A DNA stretch of 64,000 bases, from assembly GCF_001422285.1 (NCBI RefSeq), contig NZ_LMMO01000001.1, positions 782,370-846,369 of the forward strand. Reading direction: 5' to 3'. Position numbers and translations under genes: made by a program. Shown here piece after piece: positions 20,738 through 28,602 of the stretch (within the stretch, counting starts at the first letter, position 1; each line of letters opens with the position of its first letter). The notes under the pieces were generated by a model that saw only the letters and a program-made list of their open reading frames with translations, was not told the origin of the DNA and did no database searches. The DNA comes from Frigoribacterium sp. Leaf263 (lineage in GTDB: Bacteria > Actinomycetota > Actinomycetes > Actinomycetales > Microbacteriaceae).

Positions 20738-20769
20738 GAAAGGCCCCGCCCTCGTCGGCGGGGCCTTTC
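20738..20769 (+). terminator. Terminator after tRNA-Arg
   Basis: A 13-bp perfect stem (GAAAGGCCCCGCC with GGCGGGGCCTTTC) closes a 6-nt loop and ends in a short T run. Confidence 0.9.
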
Positions 20770-20839
20770 TCCGTCTGCGGGCTCGGCCGGGGTGGCCCCG
20801 GGCGGGGCTGCCGCCCGTCTCCTGAGGCCTCGGCCGGCC

Positions 20840-21583
20840 CTACTGGTAGATGTACGGGTCGTCCGGCTCCGCGACGGCTTCGATCGAGTCGGCGGTCACG
20901 GCCGTCGGCTGGTCGCTGGCCGCGCTGGTGTTCGTCGTGAACCGGCCCTCGAGGTCGACCCACTGGTCGGGCTCGTAGGTGCTGGTCCAGTCGGGCAGGT
21001 GCACCGGGATCCCGACGGCCTGGGCGTCGATGGCGCAGTGGCTGATGTAGAAGCGCGAGACGTAGAAGACGTTGTCGGGGTCGTCGGCGTCGGGGGTGAT
21101 GAAGCCGGTCGCGCGCACCGTCTTGCCCTCGTAGAACGCCGGGTCGCTCGTCTGCCGCAGCAGCGAAGCCCAGTCGAGCAGCGACAGGTTCGCCGTCGAG
21201 GCGTCGGGTGCCGACTGCTCGTCGAGGGTCGTGCTGCTCGTCAGCGGGGCGGTGCTGTTGACGTCGCGCTGAGCGGCCGTGGCCGAGGTCAGCGTCGCCG
21301 GCGGCAGCAGCACCATGGCCCCGGTGACGACGACGGCGACGGCGGCTCCGACCCCCGTCAGGGCCCGACCGAGGAGGCGCGGGGCGGGTCCGTGACGATG
21401 CACCGTCACGCGCATGGCGCTGAAGAGCACGCCGGCGAGTCCGAGCGCCGACATGATGACGGCGAAGACGGCGTGCTTGGGGGCGACGTACAGCTCGAGC
21501 TGATCGGTGGCGGCCAGCCACAGGGTCGAGGCGGACATGACGCCGATGAGGGCGAGGCCCTGGTAGCGCTTGAGGTCAGGCAT
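20840..21583 (-). CDS. TIGR03943 / UPF0703-family membrane protein
   Basis: This 247-residue protein has three N-terminal membrane segments (about 10-30, 38-58, 73-95), a Ser/Thr-rich linker and an extracytoplasmic beta domain with YEGKTVRATGFITPD and FYISHCAIDAQAVGIPV. This is the partner family of UPF0718 permeases; B. subtilis YcgQ and YcgR form such a pair. Its start overlaps the permease stop by 8 bp, so the two are co-expressed. Function is unknown; the permease partner suggests metal or metalloid handling. A copy of the dispersed element encodes PRLLGRA. Confidence 0.88.
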   Translation of the reverse strand: MPDLKRYQGLALIGVMSASTLWLAATDQLELYVAPKHAVFAVIMSALGLAGVLFSAMRVTVHRHGPAPRLLGRALTGVGAAVAVVVTGAMVLLPPATLTSATAAQRDVNSTAPLTSSTTLDEQSAPDASTANLSLLDWASLLRQTSDPAFYEGKTVRATGFITPDADDPDNVFYVSRFYISHCAIDAQAVGIPVHLPDWTSTYEPDQWVDLEGRFTTNTSAASDQPTAVTADSIEAVAEPDDPYIYQ

Positions 21584-22616
21584 AGAAGTTCACCATCAAT
21601 CCGATCGCGGCGCACGTGAGGGCGACGACCGTCGTGAGCTGGACGAGCGTCGTGGTCGTGAAGGTGGTCTTCATCATGGCGAGCATCTTGATGTCGACGA
21701 TGGGACCGAAGAGCAGGAAGGCGACGATGCCGCCGGGCAGGAACGTCGAGGCGAACGGGAGGATGAAGAACGCGTCGATGTTCGAGCAGATCGAGATGAC
21801 GAACGCGAGGGCCATCAGGGCGAGGACCGACCAGACGGGGTTGCTGCCGAGGGTCACGAGGACGCTGCGGGGGACGGCGACCTGCACCAGGCCGGCGATG
21901 AACGCCCCGAGCACCAGCGCGGGCATGACCGCAGCCGACTCGCGGGCCATCACGTCGCGGCTCTCCTGCCACCGCGAACCGTGGTCGTGGTCGTGGTCGT
22001 GGGCGTCGCTCGCGGGGACGGCGCAGTCGGCGGCGAACGACTCGGTGAGCAGCCTCTGCGGTGCGGGGTGCCGGCTGAACAGCCATCCGATCAGGTTCGC
22101 GATCACGAAGCCGCCGACGACGCGCGAGACGAGGATGCCGTCGTCGAAGCCGAAGACCTGGAAGGTCGTGAGGATCGTGACGGGGTTGACGATCGGCGCG
22201 GCGACGAGGAACGTCATCGCTTCGGGCACCGAGAACCCCTTGGCGATGAGCCCGCGTGAGAGCGGCACGTTGCCGCACTCGCAGACCGGGAGCAGCACCC
22301 CGAGGACCGAGATGACCATCCGCCGCGCGGTCGCGTTGCGGGGGAGGACCTTCACGATCCACCGGTCGGGGATCCACACCTGCACGAGCACCGAGATGAG
22401 CAGGCCGAGGATGACGAATCCGAGCGACTCGATGAGCACGCTGGTGGTCAGGGTGACGAGGTCCTGGCCGACGTTCGGCAGGTCGACGAGGGCGATGTCG
22501 CCGGTCAGGGCGCGGACGACGAAGACGAGCGCCAGCACCCCGGCGGCGACGAGCAGGCCGGTGCGCTGCGCGCGTCGGGCCACCCGCGGGCGGTCCCTCG
22601 TGAGGAGATCGGTCAT
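21576..22616 (-). CDS. UPF0718-family permease (DUF318)
   Basis: This 346-residue protein has about eight membrane segments and the family motifs PVCECGNVPLSRGL and SVPEAMTFLVAAPIVNPVT. A His-rich cytosolic loop (HDHDHDHG) lies near residue 205, a plausible metal-binding stretch. UPF0718/DUF318 permeases are proposed metal or arsenite-type transporters; the substrate is not established. It is the first gene of a two-gene operon with the TIGR03943 protein. Confidence 0.85.
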   Translation of the reverse strand: MTDLLTRDRPRVARRAQRTGLLVAAGVLALVFVVRALTGDIALVDLPNVGQDLVTLTTSVLIESLGFVILGLLISVLVQVWIPDRWIVKVLPRNATARRMVISVLGVLLPVCECGNVPLSRGLIAKGFSVPEAMTFLVAAPIVNPVTILTTFQVFGFDDGILVSRVVGGFVIANLIGWLFSRHPAPQRLLTESFAADCAVPASDAHDHDHDHGSRWQESRDVMARESAAVMPALVLGAFIAGLVQVAVPRSVLVTLGSNPVWSVLALMALAFVISICSNIDAFFILPFASTFLPGGIVAFLLFGPIVDIKMLAMMKTTFTTTTLVQLTTVVALTCAAIGLMVNFYA

Positions 22617-22758
22617 GTCGTCCCAGTCTCGCAGGAGTCGTCGGGTCGTCTGTCGGGCGGCGACCCGTGAGTCGGCCTCCGCAGACAGTACAGGCCGTCG
22701 ATGAGGGGCCGGCGGGGAGGGCGCGCTCGCCGGGACCGCCGCACCGCGCCTCCGAGGC

Positions 22759-23328
22759 TCACGTCCGCAGCGATCCGAGGTGCCGGTCGAGCGCCGCGAT
22801 CGCCCACGACGCGTCCTGCCCGAGATCGTAGGCGAGCAGATGCAGCGCCAGGCCGTCGACGACCGCGTGCGTCAGATCGAGGTCGACGTCGCTCGGCGAG
22901 GCGCCGAGATGGGCGAGCGCCTCGGCGCAGACGTCGCGCACGACGCGGTGACTCAGCTCGTGCGCCTCGCGGAGGGCGGGTTCGGCCGTGGCGAGGGCCA
23001 TCAGCGAGACGGTGACCTCCATCTCGTCCCGTCGCTCGGCGTCCAGCGGCAGCAGCTCGAGCAGGATCGCGCGGGCGCTGTCGACGCCCCGCGCGGCGCC
23101 CGCCGCTCGCACGACCCGCTGCCGGACGCGTTCGACCAGGAGGTGCACGGCCGCGCTCCGGACGCTCGCCTGGGTGGGGAACGTGTACCGCAGCGACGAC
23201 GGGGGCAGGCCGGCCTCGGCCGCCACCCGGCGCACCGACATCTCGGCCGGGCCGTCGCGGACGAGCACCCGCCAGGCCGCCTCCGACACCACTCGTCGTC
23301 GTTCGTCGACATCCATCGTCCGGGGCAT
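22759..23328 (-). CDS. TetR-family repressor of the SMR pair
   Basis: I take the ATG of MPRTMDVDERRR (23328); an ATG 18 nt upstream is possible. The N-terminal helix-turn-helix reads MSVRRVAAEAGLPPSSLRYTFPTQ, followed by an all-helical ligand domain of about 140 residues. It is transcribed divergently from two SMR exporter genes with dyads between them, the usual layout of a substrate-responsive local repressor. Confidence 0.88.
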   Translation of the reverse strand: MPRTMDVDERRRVVSEAAWRVLVRDGPAEMSVRRVAAEAGLPPSSLRYTFPTQASVRSAAVHLLVERVRQRVVRAAGAARGVDSARAILLELLPLDAERRDEMEVTVSLMALATAEPALREAHELSHRVVRDVCAEALAHLGASPSDVDLDLTHAVVDGLALHLLAYDLGQDASWAIAALDRHLGSLRT

Positions 23329-23346
23329 CCCCGCATTTTGGCACAT

Positions 23347-23398
23347 CCGTACGAGATCCGTGCTAAGAATGGGCCTCGTGGTCGTACGGTCGTGCGAC
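23347..23398. promoter_or_regulatory. Putative TetR operator region
   Basis: GTCGTACGGTCGTGCGAC (23381-23398) is an 18-bp near-perfect palindrome. Its half CCGTACGA also occurs inverted at 23347-23354. The first site lies 26 bp before the smr start codon and the second directly before the repressor gene. Confidence 0.55.
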
Positions 23399-23423
23399 TA
23401 TCCACTTGCGAACGGAGCGGCAC

Positions 23424-23738
23424 ATGGCCTGGGCACTGCTGATCGTCTCGGGGGTGCTCGAGTCCGTCTGGGCGTCGGCCCTCGGGGCGTCGAAGAACTT
23501 CACGAGGCGGGGGCCGACGGCGCTGTTCGTCGTCGCGCTCGCCCTGAGCATGGTGGGCCTCGCCCTCGCCATGAACGACATCCCCGTCGGGACGGCCTAC
23601 GCCGTCTGGGTCGGCATCGGCGCGGTGCTGACGGTCGTCATCGGCGTCGTCCGCAAGCAGGAGGTCCTCACGATCGGCCGCGGCATCCTGCTGGCCCTGC
23701 TGATCGGCTGCGTCATCGGCCTCAAGGTGGTCAGCTGA
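23424..23738 (+). CDS. Small multidrug resistance protein, subunit 1 (SugE/Gdx-like)
   Basis: This 104-residue protein has four membrane segments and the essential Glu at position 13 (SGVLESVWASAL), the position used by Gdx/SugE proteins. Other SMR marks are PVGTAYAVWVGIGA and the C-terminal GLKVVS. The ATG follows GGAG. It overlaps the next SMR gene at TGATG, implying an obligate heterodimer of opposite topologies like YkkCD or EbrAB. Substrates may be guanidinium or quaternary cations. Confidence 0.9.
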   Translation: MAWALLIVSGVLESVWASALGASKNFTRRGPTALFVVALALSMVGLALAMNDIPVGTAYAVWVGIGAVLTVVIGVVRKQEVLTIGRGILLALLIGCVIGLKVVS

Positions 23739-24100
23739 TGCCGTGGATCGTGCTCGTCGTCAGCGCCGTGCTCGAGGCCGTCTGGGCGACCGCCCTCGGC
23801 CGGAGCGACGGGCTCAGCGTCCTCACGCCGTCGATCGTGTTCTTCGTCGCGCTCGCCGCCTCGATGCTCACCCTCGCCTACGTCACCCGCCACATCCCGA
23901 TCAGCACCGCCTACGCGATCTGGGCCGGACTCGGCGCGGCGTTCACCGTCACGTACAGCATGCTGACGGGCGGCGAGGCGGTCACGGCCCTGCGGGTGCT
24001 GTTCCTCGCCGGCATCGTCGCCAGCGTCGTCGGCCTCAAGCTGCTGAGGCCCCGCCCCGCCGCGGCGGCGGAGGTGGTCGACGAGCCGACGGGTCGCTAG
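23738..24100 (+). CDS. Small multidrug resistance protein, subunit 2
   Basis: Start and preceding stop overlap (TGATG). The 120 residues contain four membrane segments, Glu13 in SAVLEAVWATAL and PISTAYAIWAGLGA, then a polar C-terminal tail of about 15 residues that the partner lacks. It pairs with the upstream SMR protein under the divergent TetR repressor. Confidence 0.9.
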   Translation: MPWIVLVVSAVLEAVWATALGRSDGLSVLTPSIVFFVALAASMLTLAYVTRHIPISTAYAIWAGLGAAFTVTYSMLTGGEAVTALRVLFLAGIVASVVGLKLLRPRPAAAAEVVDEPTGR

Positions 24101-24180
24101 GGTGTGGGCCATGCAGTGCTGCTGAGCCTCCGTCGAGTACCCGCCCCGCGCCTCCTCGGCGCTCGATCGATCGGTTCAGC

Positions 24181-25047
24181 ATGTCCGCAGCCCTGCCCCT
24201 CCACGGCAAGACCGCCCTCGTCACCGGCGTCTCACGACGCCGCGGCATCGGGTTCGCCGTCGCCACTAAGCTCGCCGCGCTCGGTGCGAGCGTCGTCGTG
24301 CAGCACCACCGCCCGCACGACCTCGAGCTGCCCTGGGGCGGCGACGACCTCGACGCGGTCCGCGACGGGATCCGCGCGCACCTGACCCCCGGGGCCTCGT
24401 TCGCCGACGTCGCCGCCGACCTCGCCGACCCGGAGAGCATCGGCCGCGTGATGAGCGTCGCCACCGAGCTGACCGGGTCGCTCGACGTGCTCGTCTGCAA
24501 CCACGCCAAGAGCGGCGACGACGGCAGCATCCTCGACATGACCCCCGAGCGCCTCACCGCGTTCTGGGAGGTCGACACGCGCTCGACGCTGCTGCTCACC
24601 ACCGCGTTCGCCCGTCTGCGGGCACCCCGGGTCGAGACCCCGCGCCGCCCCGGCGACCGCATCGTCGGGACGGGCCCCTACGAGGAGGCGCGGGGTCACG
24701 TCATCTGGATGACGTCCGGGCAGATCCACGGCGCGATGCGCGGCGAGGTCGCCTACGCCGCGAGCAAGGCGGCGCTCGCCGGGGTCACCCCCACCGTGGC
24801 CGCCGAGCTGCTCGAGCTCGGCATCGTGCTGAACACGATCGACCCGGGGCCCGTGAATACCGGCTACCTGGACCCGGAGACGACCGACCGGTCGCTCGAC
24901 GACCTCGCCGAGCAGCTCGCGAGCACGCCGTTCGGCCGAGTCGGACGACCGGAGGACCCGGCCGAGCTGATCGGCTGGCTCGTCACCTCGGCCGGCAGCT
25001 GGGTGGTCGGCCAGGTGCTGACGTCCGACGGCGGCTTCGGGCTCTGA
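24181..25047 (+). CDS. Classical short-chain dehydrogenase/reductase
   Basis: This 288-residue SDR has TGVSRRRGIGFAVA for cofactor binding, NHAKSG in place of NNAG, and the catalytic YAASK (VAYAASKAAL). A degenerate active-site Ser region reads WMTSGQIHG. A loop (about 155-172) is enlarged and holds a copy of the dispersed element (YEEARGH). The pattern resembles 3-ketoacyl reductase-like SDRs. There is no clear Shine-Dalgarno sequence before the ATG. Confidence 0.82.
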   Translation: MSAALPLHGKTALVTGVSRRRGIGFAVATKLAALGASVVVQHHRPHDLELPWGGDDLDAVRDGIRAHLTPGASFADVAADLADPESIGRVMSVATELTGSLDVLVCNHAKSGDDGSILDMTPERLTAFWEVDTRSTLLLTTAFARLRAPRVETPRRPGDRIVGTGPYEEARGHVIWMTSGQIHGAMRGEVAYAASKAALAGVTPTVAAELLELGIVLNTIDPGPVNTGYLDPETTDRSLDDLAEQLASTPFGRVGRPEDPAELIGWLVTSAGSWVVGQVLTSDGGFGL

Positions 25048-25112
25048 GGCGGGCCGGTGCGGCCGGCCCCGCCGCTCGCGGTGCGGCCGGACGCGGTGCG
25101 GCCGGACGCGCC

Positions 25113-26420
25113 TCAGCGGCGTGCGACCACGGCCCAGCCGTGCGGCCCGACCGAGAGCACGTCGCCGTCGAGCCCCGCGTCGCGCCCGGCGAGCCACTCG
25201 CCCGGCGCCGGCTCGGGCACGCGCAGCTCGTCGTCACCCAGATTCAGCGCAACGACGAGCGCCTCGTCCGGCCCGTCCCCGGTGATCTCGAGCACGAGCG
25301 TCTCGTTCGAGACCGCGATCGTGCGACTGCGCGCCGTGTGCAGCCAGGGGTGACGGCGTCTCACGCCGATGAGCTCCTGGTGCAGCGCGAGGACCTCGGG
25401 GACGGCGCCGTCCACCCCGAGCCCCGGCTCGTCGACGGGCGCCGAGGGGAACGGCGGGCGCACGGCGTCGTCGCCGCCGACCCGCTCCTCCTTCAGGGCC
25501 CGGAGCCCCAGTTCGTCGCCGTAGTAGATCGTGGGCGTGCCGCCGAGCGTCAGCAGCAGCGCCACCGCATGATCGTGGTGACGGTCGTCGTCGATCTGGC
25601 TGGCGATGCGGGTCACGTCGTGATTGCCGACGAACGTGAGCGGCACGAAGTGCTCGAGGAACCCGTCGTGGCGCTGCAGCGCCCACTCGAGCTCGTGCAG
25701 GTTGACGTCGTTCAGCGCATGCCAGACCCCCTGCCACAGCTCGTACTGGGTGACGCTGTCGAGTGCTCCGTCGGCGACGGCCGCGACGTAGTCGCCGTGC
25801 AGCACCTCGCCGACGACGTACACGTCGGGGTGGCGTTCGCGCAGCGGCGGCAGCACGGTCGCCCAGAACGCCGAGGGGACCGAGTACGCGGCGTCGAGTC
25901 GCCAGGCGTCCGCCCCGCGATCGCACCAGTACGTGAGCACGTCGGTCACGCGGCGGGCGACCTCGGGCGAGTCGTGGTCGAGCGCGATGAGGCCGCCGTG
26001 GCCCTCGAAGGTCGCGAGGCCGCCGTCGTCGTCGCGACGGAACAGCGCGGCGGCCGGCGACGACGGGTCGCGTCGCGCCTCGAGCAGGTCGGGGAACTCG
26101 GGGCCGACGTGGTTGAAGACCCCGTCGAGCATGATCTGGACGCCCTTCGCGTGCGCCGCGTCGATGAGCGTCACGAGGTCGGCCTCGGTGCCGAGGCGCG
26201 GGTCGACGGCGAACCAGTCGATCGTGTCGTAACCGTGCGTCGACGAGGCGAACACCGGCCCGAGGGCGAGGCCGTTGGCGCCGAGCGCCAGCAGATGGTC
26301 GAGCCAGGGGACCAGATCGAGGAGGCGCGGTGCCGGCGAGCGGTCCGCCCCGGTCGTGTCGGCCCCGACGAAGCCGAGCGGATAGACGTGCCACCAGATG
26401 GTGTGCTTCGAGCTGTTCAC
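25113..26420 (-). CDS. GH13 alpha-amylase-family protein
   Basis: This 435-residue protein begins directly with the first barrel strand (TIWWHVYPLGF), so it lacks a signal peptide and acts in the cytosol. Catalytic residues are Asp in ADAWRLDAAYS, Glu in YVVGEVLHGD and Asp in FVGNHDVTR. A short C-terminal beta domain follows. Many actinobacteria carry such intracellular amylase-like enzymes on maltodextrins or glycogen. A copy of the dispersed element near the N-terminus encodes APRLLDLV. Confidence 0.88.
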   Translation of the reverse strand: MNSSKHTIWWHVYPLGFVGADTTGADRSPAPRLLDLVPWLDHLLALGANGLALGPVFASSTHGYDTIDWFAVDPRLGTEADLVTLIDAAHAKGVQIMLDGVFNHVGPEFPDLLEARRDPSSPAAALFRRDDDGGLATFEGHGGLIALDHDSPEVARRVTDVLTYWCDRGADAWRLDAAYSVPSAFWATVLPPLRERHPDVYVVGEVLHGDYVAAVADGALDSVTQYELWQGVWHALNDVNLHELEWALQRHDGFLEHFVPLTFVGNHDVTRIASQIDDDRHHDHAVALLLTLGGTPTIYYGDELGLRALKEERVGGDDAVRPPFPSAPVDEPGLGVDGAVPEVLALHQELIGVRRRHPWLHTARSRTIAVSNETLVLEITGDGPDEALVVALNLGDDELRVPEPAPGEWLAGRDAGLDGDVLSVGPHGWAVVARR

Positions 26421-26482
26421 CTCTCACACCGTACGGGTCGAGGGCGGACGCCGGCCTGGCGCGCACCCGACCGACGGCCGGA

Positions 26483-27196
26483 TCAGAGCGCGATGCGTCG
26501 GGAGACCACGTCGCGGGCCACGTCGGCGAGCTTCAGATTGTGACGGCGGGCGTACGAGCGGAGGGATTCGAAGGCGTCGTCCGTGCTGACGGACAGCGAC
26601 TCGGAGAGCACCCCCTTGGCCTGCTCGATGACGACGCGACTGCCCAGCGCCTTCTGCAGCTGCTGCTGGACGAGAGCGCTCTGGCGGGCTGTCCGCTCGT
26701 GGAGGATGCCCACCGTAGCGACGTCGGCCAGGGCCTGAGCGGCGCGGAGGTCGCGCGGAGCCAGCTCGCTCGGCCGGTCGCGCAGCAGGGTGAGCGTGCC
26801 GACCGTCTCGGAGCGGAGGCGCAGGGGGATGGCGAACGACGACCGGAAGCCGCGTCGCGTGGCGATCGATTCGTAGCTGTGCCACCGGGGCGGACCGTCG
26901 ACGAGGTCGGCGACCATGACCGGCTTGCCGCTCGTGTAGCAGTCGAGGCAGGGGCCCGCTTGCGCGCCCACCTCGAGCACCTCGACGAGATCGAGCGATT
27001 CGCTCGACGACGCGACGATGTCGAGGGCGCCGTCGTCGTCGGCGAGGAGGATGCCGGTCGCGGCGACGTCGAAGAGCGCGACGCTCGTCTCGACGACGGT
27101 CTGGAGGAGATCGACGACGTCGTACTCGGCGACGAGCGTGTCGGCCAATGTGGTGAAGAGGTCGACCAGATGGGTCTCCCGTTCGGAGCTAGTCAT
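26483..27196 (-). CDS. GAF-ANTAR protein
   Basis: This 237-residue protein has a GAF sensor (about 18-165) with the QAGPCLDCYTSGKPV segment and a C-terminal ANTAR RNA-binding domain (about 170-237) containing RVVIEQAKGVLSE. ANTAR domains bind paired hexanucleotide hairpins in nascent RNA and prevent termination. The start overlaps the stop of the gene at 27189 by 8 bp, so these two ANTAR proteins form one operon and may heterodimerise. Confidence 0.92.
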   Translation of the reverse strand: MTSSERETHLVDLFTTLADTLVAEYDVVDLLQTVVETSVALFDVAATGILLADDDGALDIVASSSESLDLVEVLEVGAQAGPCLDCYTSGKPVMVADLVDGPPRWHSYESIATRRGFRSSFAIPLRLRSETVGTLTLLRDRPSELAPRDLRAAQALADVATVGILHERTARQSALVQQQLQKALGSRVVIEQAKGVLSESLSVSTDDAFESLRSYARRHNLKLADVARDVVSRRIAL

Positions 27197-27905
27197 TGCG
27201 GTGTTCCTCGATTCCGAATTCTGTGGCCGAGAACGAGAGGCGTCCGTCGAGGATCTCTGCGGCGACGTCCGTCACTCGGGCGCCGGTCGAGTACGCGTGA
27301 CCTTGGATGAGCAGGTACGCGTCGTCGACGGAGACGTCGGCCTGGACGATGACCCGGCCGGTCGCCTGGTGCACGATGCGGCGCGAGTGGGACCCGACGG
27401 GGTCGGGCTCGACTCCGGCATCGTGCGCCTGTCGCTCGATGCCGTTCTTGAGCACGGCGCGGCTGACGGCCCGCGCCAGCAGGCGGGCATCGTCGACCGC
27501 CTCGTCAGGCAGTGACTCCGCCCGGTCGGAGTACATGTCGATGGCGCCGAGCTCGAGAGGACCCACCCGGACCGGGAAGACGAACATCGCCCGTACGTCG
27601 AGGCTCTGGAGGGCCGCGCCGAACAGGGGCCAGACCGCCGGCGTCGACGCGCGGGCGTCAGCGAGGATGACGGGCGAGCCCGAGCGCATCGAGTCCCAGC
27701 AGGGGCCCTCGCCGAGGTCGAACTGCAGCTCGTCGAGCCGTTCGGCGGTGCCGTCGGTCGCCGTGAGGGTCTCGTTGCCGAGCACGGAGCCCACCGTCGC
27801 GACCGAGACGCCCGTCACGGGGAAGAGGTCGAGGAACGGTCGGGACAGAGCGTCGGCGTTCGGGGCAAGGGCGATCGCTCGGACCGCCTCGTCGAGCTTG
27901 GACAT
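27189..27905 (-). CDS. GAF-ANTAR protein, first gene of the pair
   Basis: The GAF domain (about 15-160) contains LGEGPCWDSMRSGSPV, and the ANTAR region is more diverged (RIVHQATGRVIVQADVSVDDAYLLIQGHAYSTG). In it the usual IEQAKG is replaced by VHQATG, so RNA binding may differ from its partner. The 238-residue protein is translationally coupled to the ANTAR gene at 26483. Confidence 0.9.
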   Translation of the reverse strand: MSKLDEAVRAIALAPNADALSRPFLDLFPVTGVSVATVGSVLGNETLTATDGTAERLDELQFDLGEGPCWDSMRSGSPVILADARASTPAVWPLFGAALQSLDVRAMFVFPVRVGPLELGAIDMYSDRAESLPDEAVDDARLLARAVSRAVLKNGIERQAHDAGVEPDPVGSHSRRIVHQATGRVIVQADVSVDDAYLLIQGHAYSTGARVTDVAAEILDGRLSFSATEFGIEEHRND

Positions 27906-27992
27906 CCCACCCCCTCACGTCGAGACCAAACCTATCGGGTCGCGTCGCCCTGGCGTCCGCGACGTGGAGGGGGTCGGCGTCGAGGGGGTCGG

Positions 27993-28274
27993 TCAGCTCG
28001 GTGGTCCTCCGAACGACCAGTCGAGGTCGTCGAAGTCGGGGTAGGCGACATCGGGCTCGTCGAACCCCTGCGCGAGGTTCTCGACGACCTCGAGCCAGAC
28101 CTCGGTGAGCGGTGTGACGAGGAGGGACACCCGGCTGCCGGTCGCCGTCTCGAGTTCGACGAAGGCCGTCTCGCCCTCGGAGGCCGCGAGGATCCGGCGC
28201 TTGATCTCGGGGAGATCGCTGGTGGGGGCCAGGGCCACGCTGTGCTGGCCGGTGTGCAGGGTGGTGAGAGACAT
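27993..28274 (-). CDS. Uncharacterised small acidic protein (93 aa)
   Basis: I do not recognise a family. The ATG at 28274 has GAGG upstream and the codon bias is good. The C-terminus is acidic and aromatic (DEPDVAYPDFDDLDWSFGG). The central part alternates strands and helices (ETAFVELETATGSRVSLLV). It lies 87 bp upstream of the ANTAR pair on the same strand and could be part of that transcript. Confidence 0.6.
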   Translation of the reverse strand: MSLTTLHTGQHSVALAPTSDLPEIKRRILAASEGETAFVELETATGSRVSLLVTPLTEVWLEVVENLAQGFDEPDVAYPDFDDLDWSFGGPPS

Positions 28275-28602
28275 GAGACCTCGTTCGTCTGGTCGCGGTG
28301 GGTCGTTCGGGGCGTCGCGTCCGAGGTCTGGAGACGGAGGGGCCTGGTCGAATCCGCAGGGATGTGCAGAGCTGGTGATGGTTTCCGGCCCGGACGGGGC
28401 CGGAACGGGTGACGCGTGCGGGGGCGGGCCGCGACCCCACGCCCGAGGCCGCGACCCGGCGGCGAGCCGCGCCGCACCGAACTCCCTGCCGCGCCCGGCC
28501 TGAGGGCCGTCGCGGTGCCCGTGAAGACTCGATCAGGAAGTGACTCCATCCTGCCCTGGCCGCGGCCCGCGGGCACGGGGTTGACATCGCGCCCGCTCTC
28601 CC
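28275..28602. other. Spacer without recognisable gene
   Basis: The region between the 93-aa gene and the end of the P450 gene contains GC-rich iterations (GGGCCGCGACCCC, GAGGCCGCGACCCGG) but no frame with coding bias and no convincing terminator. It probably carries the promoter of the minus-strand gene at 28274. Confidence 0.45.

Noticed and set aside
22617-22758. A Zur box before the UPF0718/TIGR03943 operon
   Set aside because: No TGANAANNNTTNTCA-like palindrome is present there, unlike at 34796-34812.
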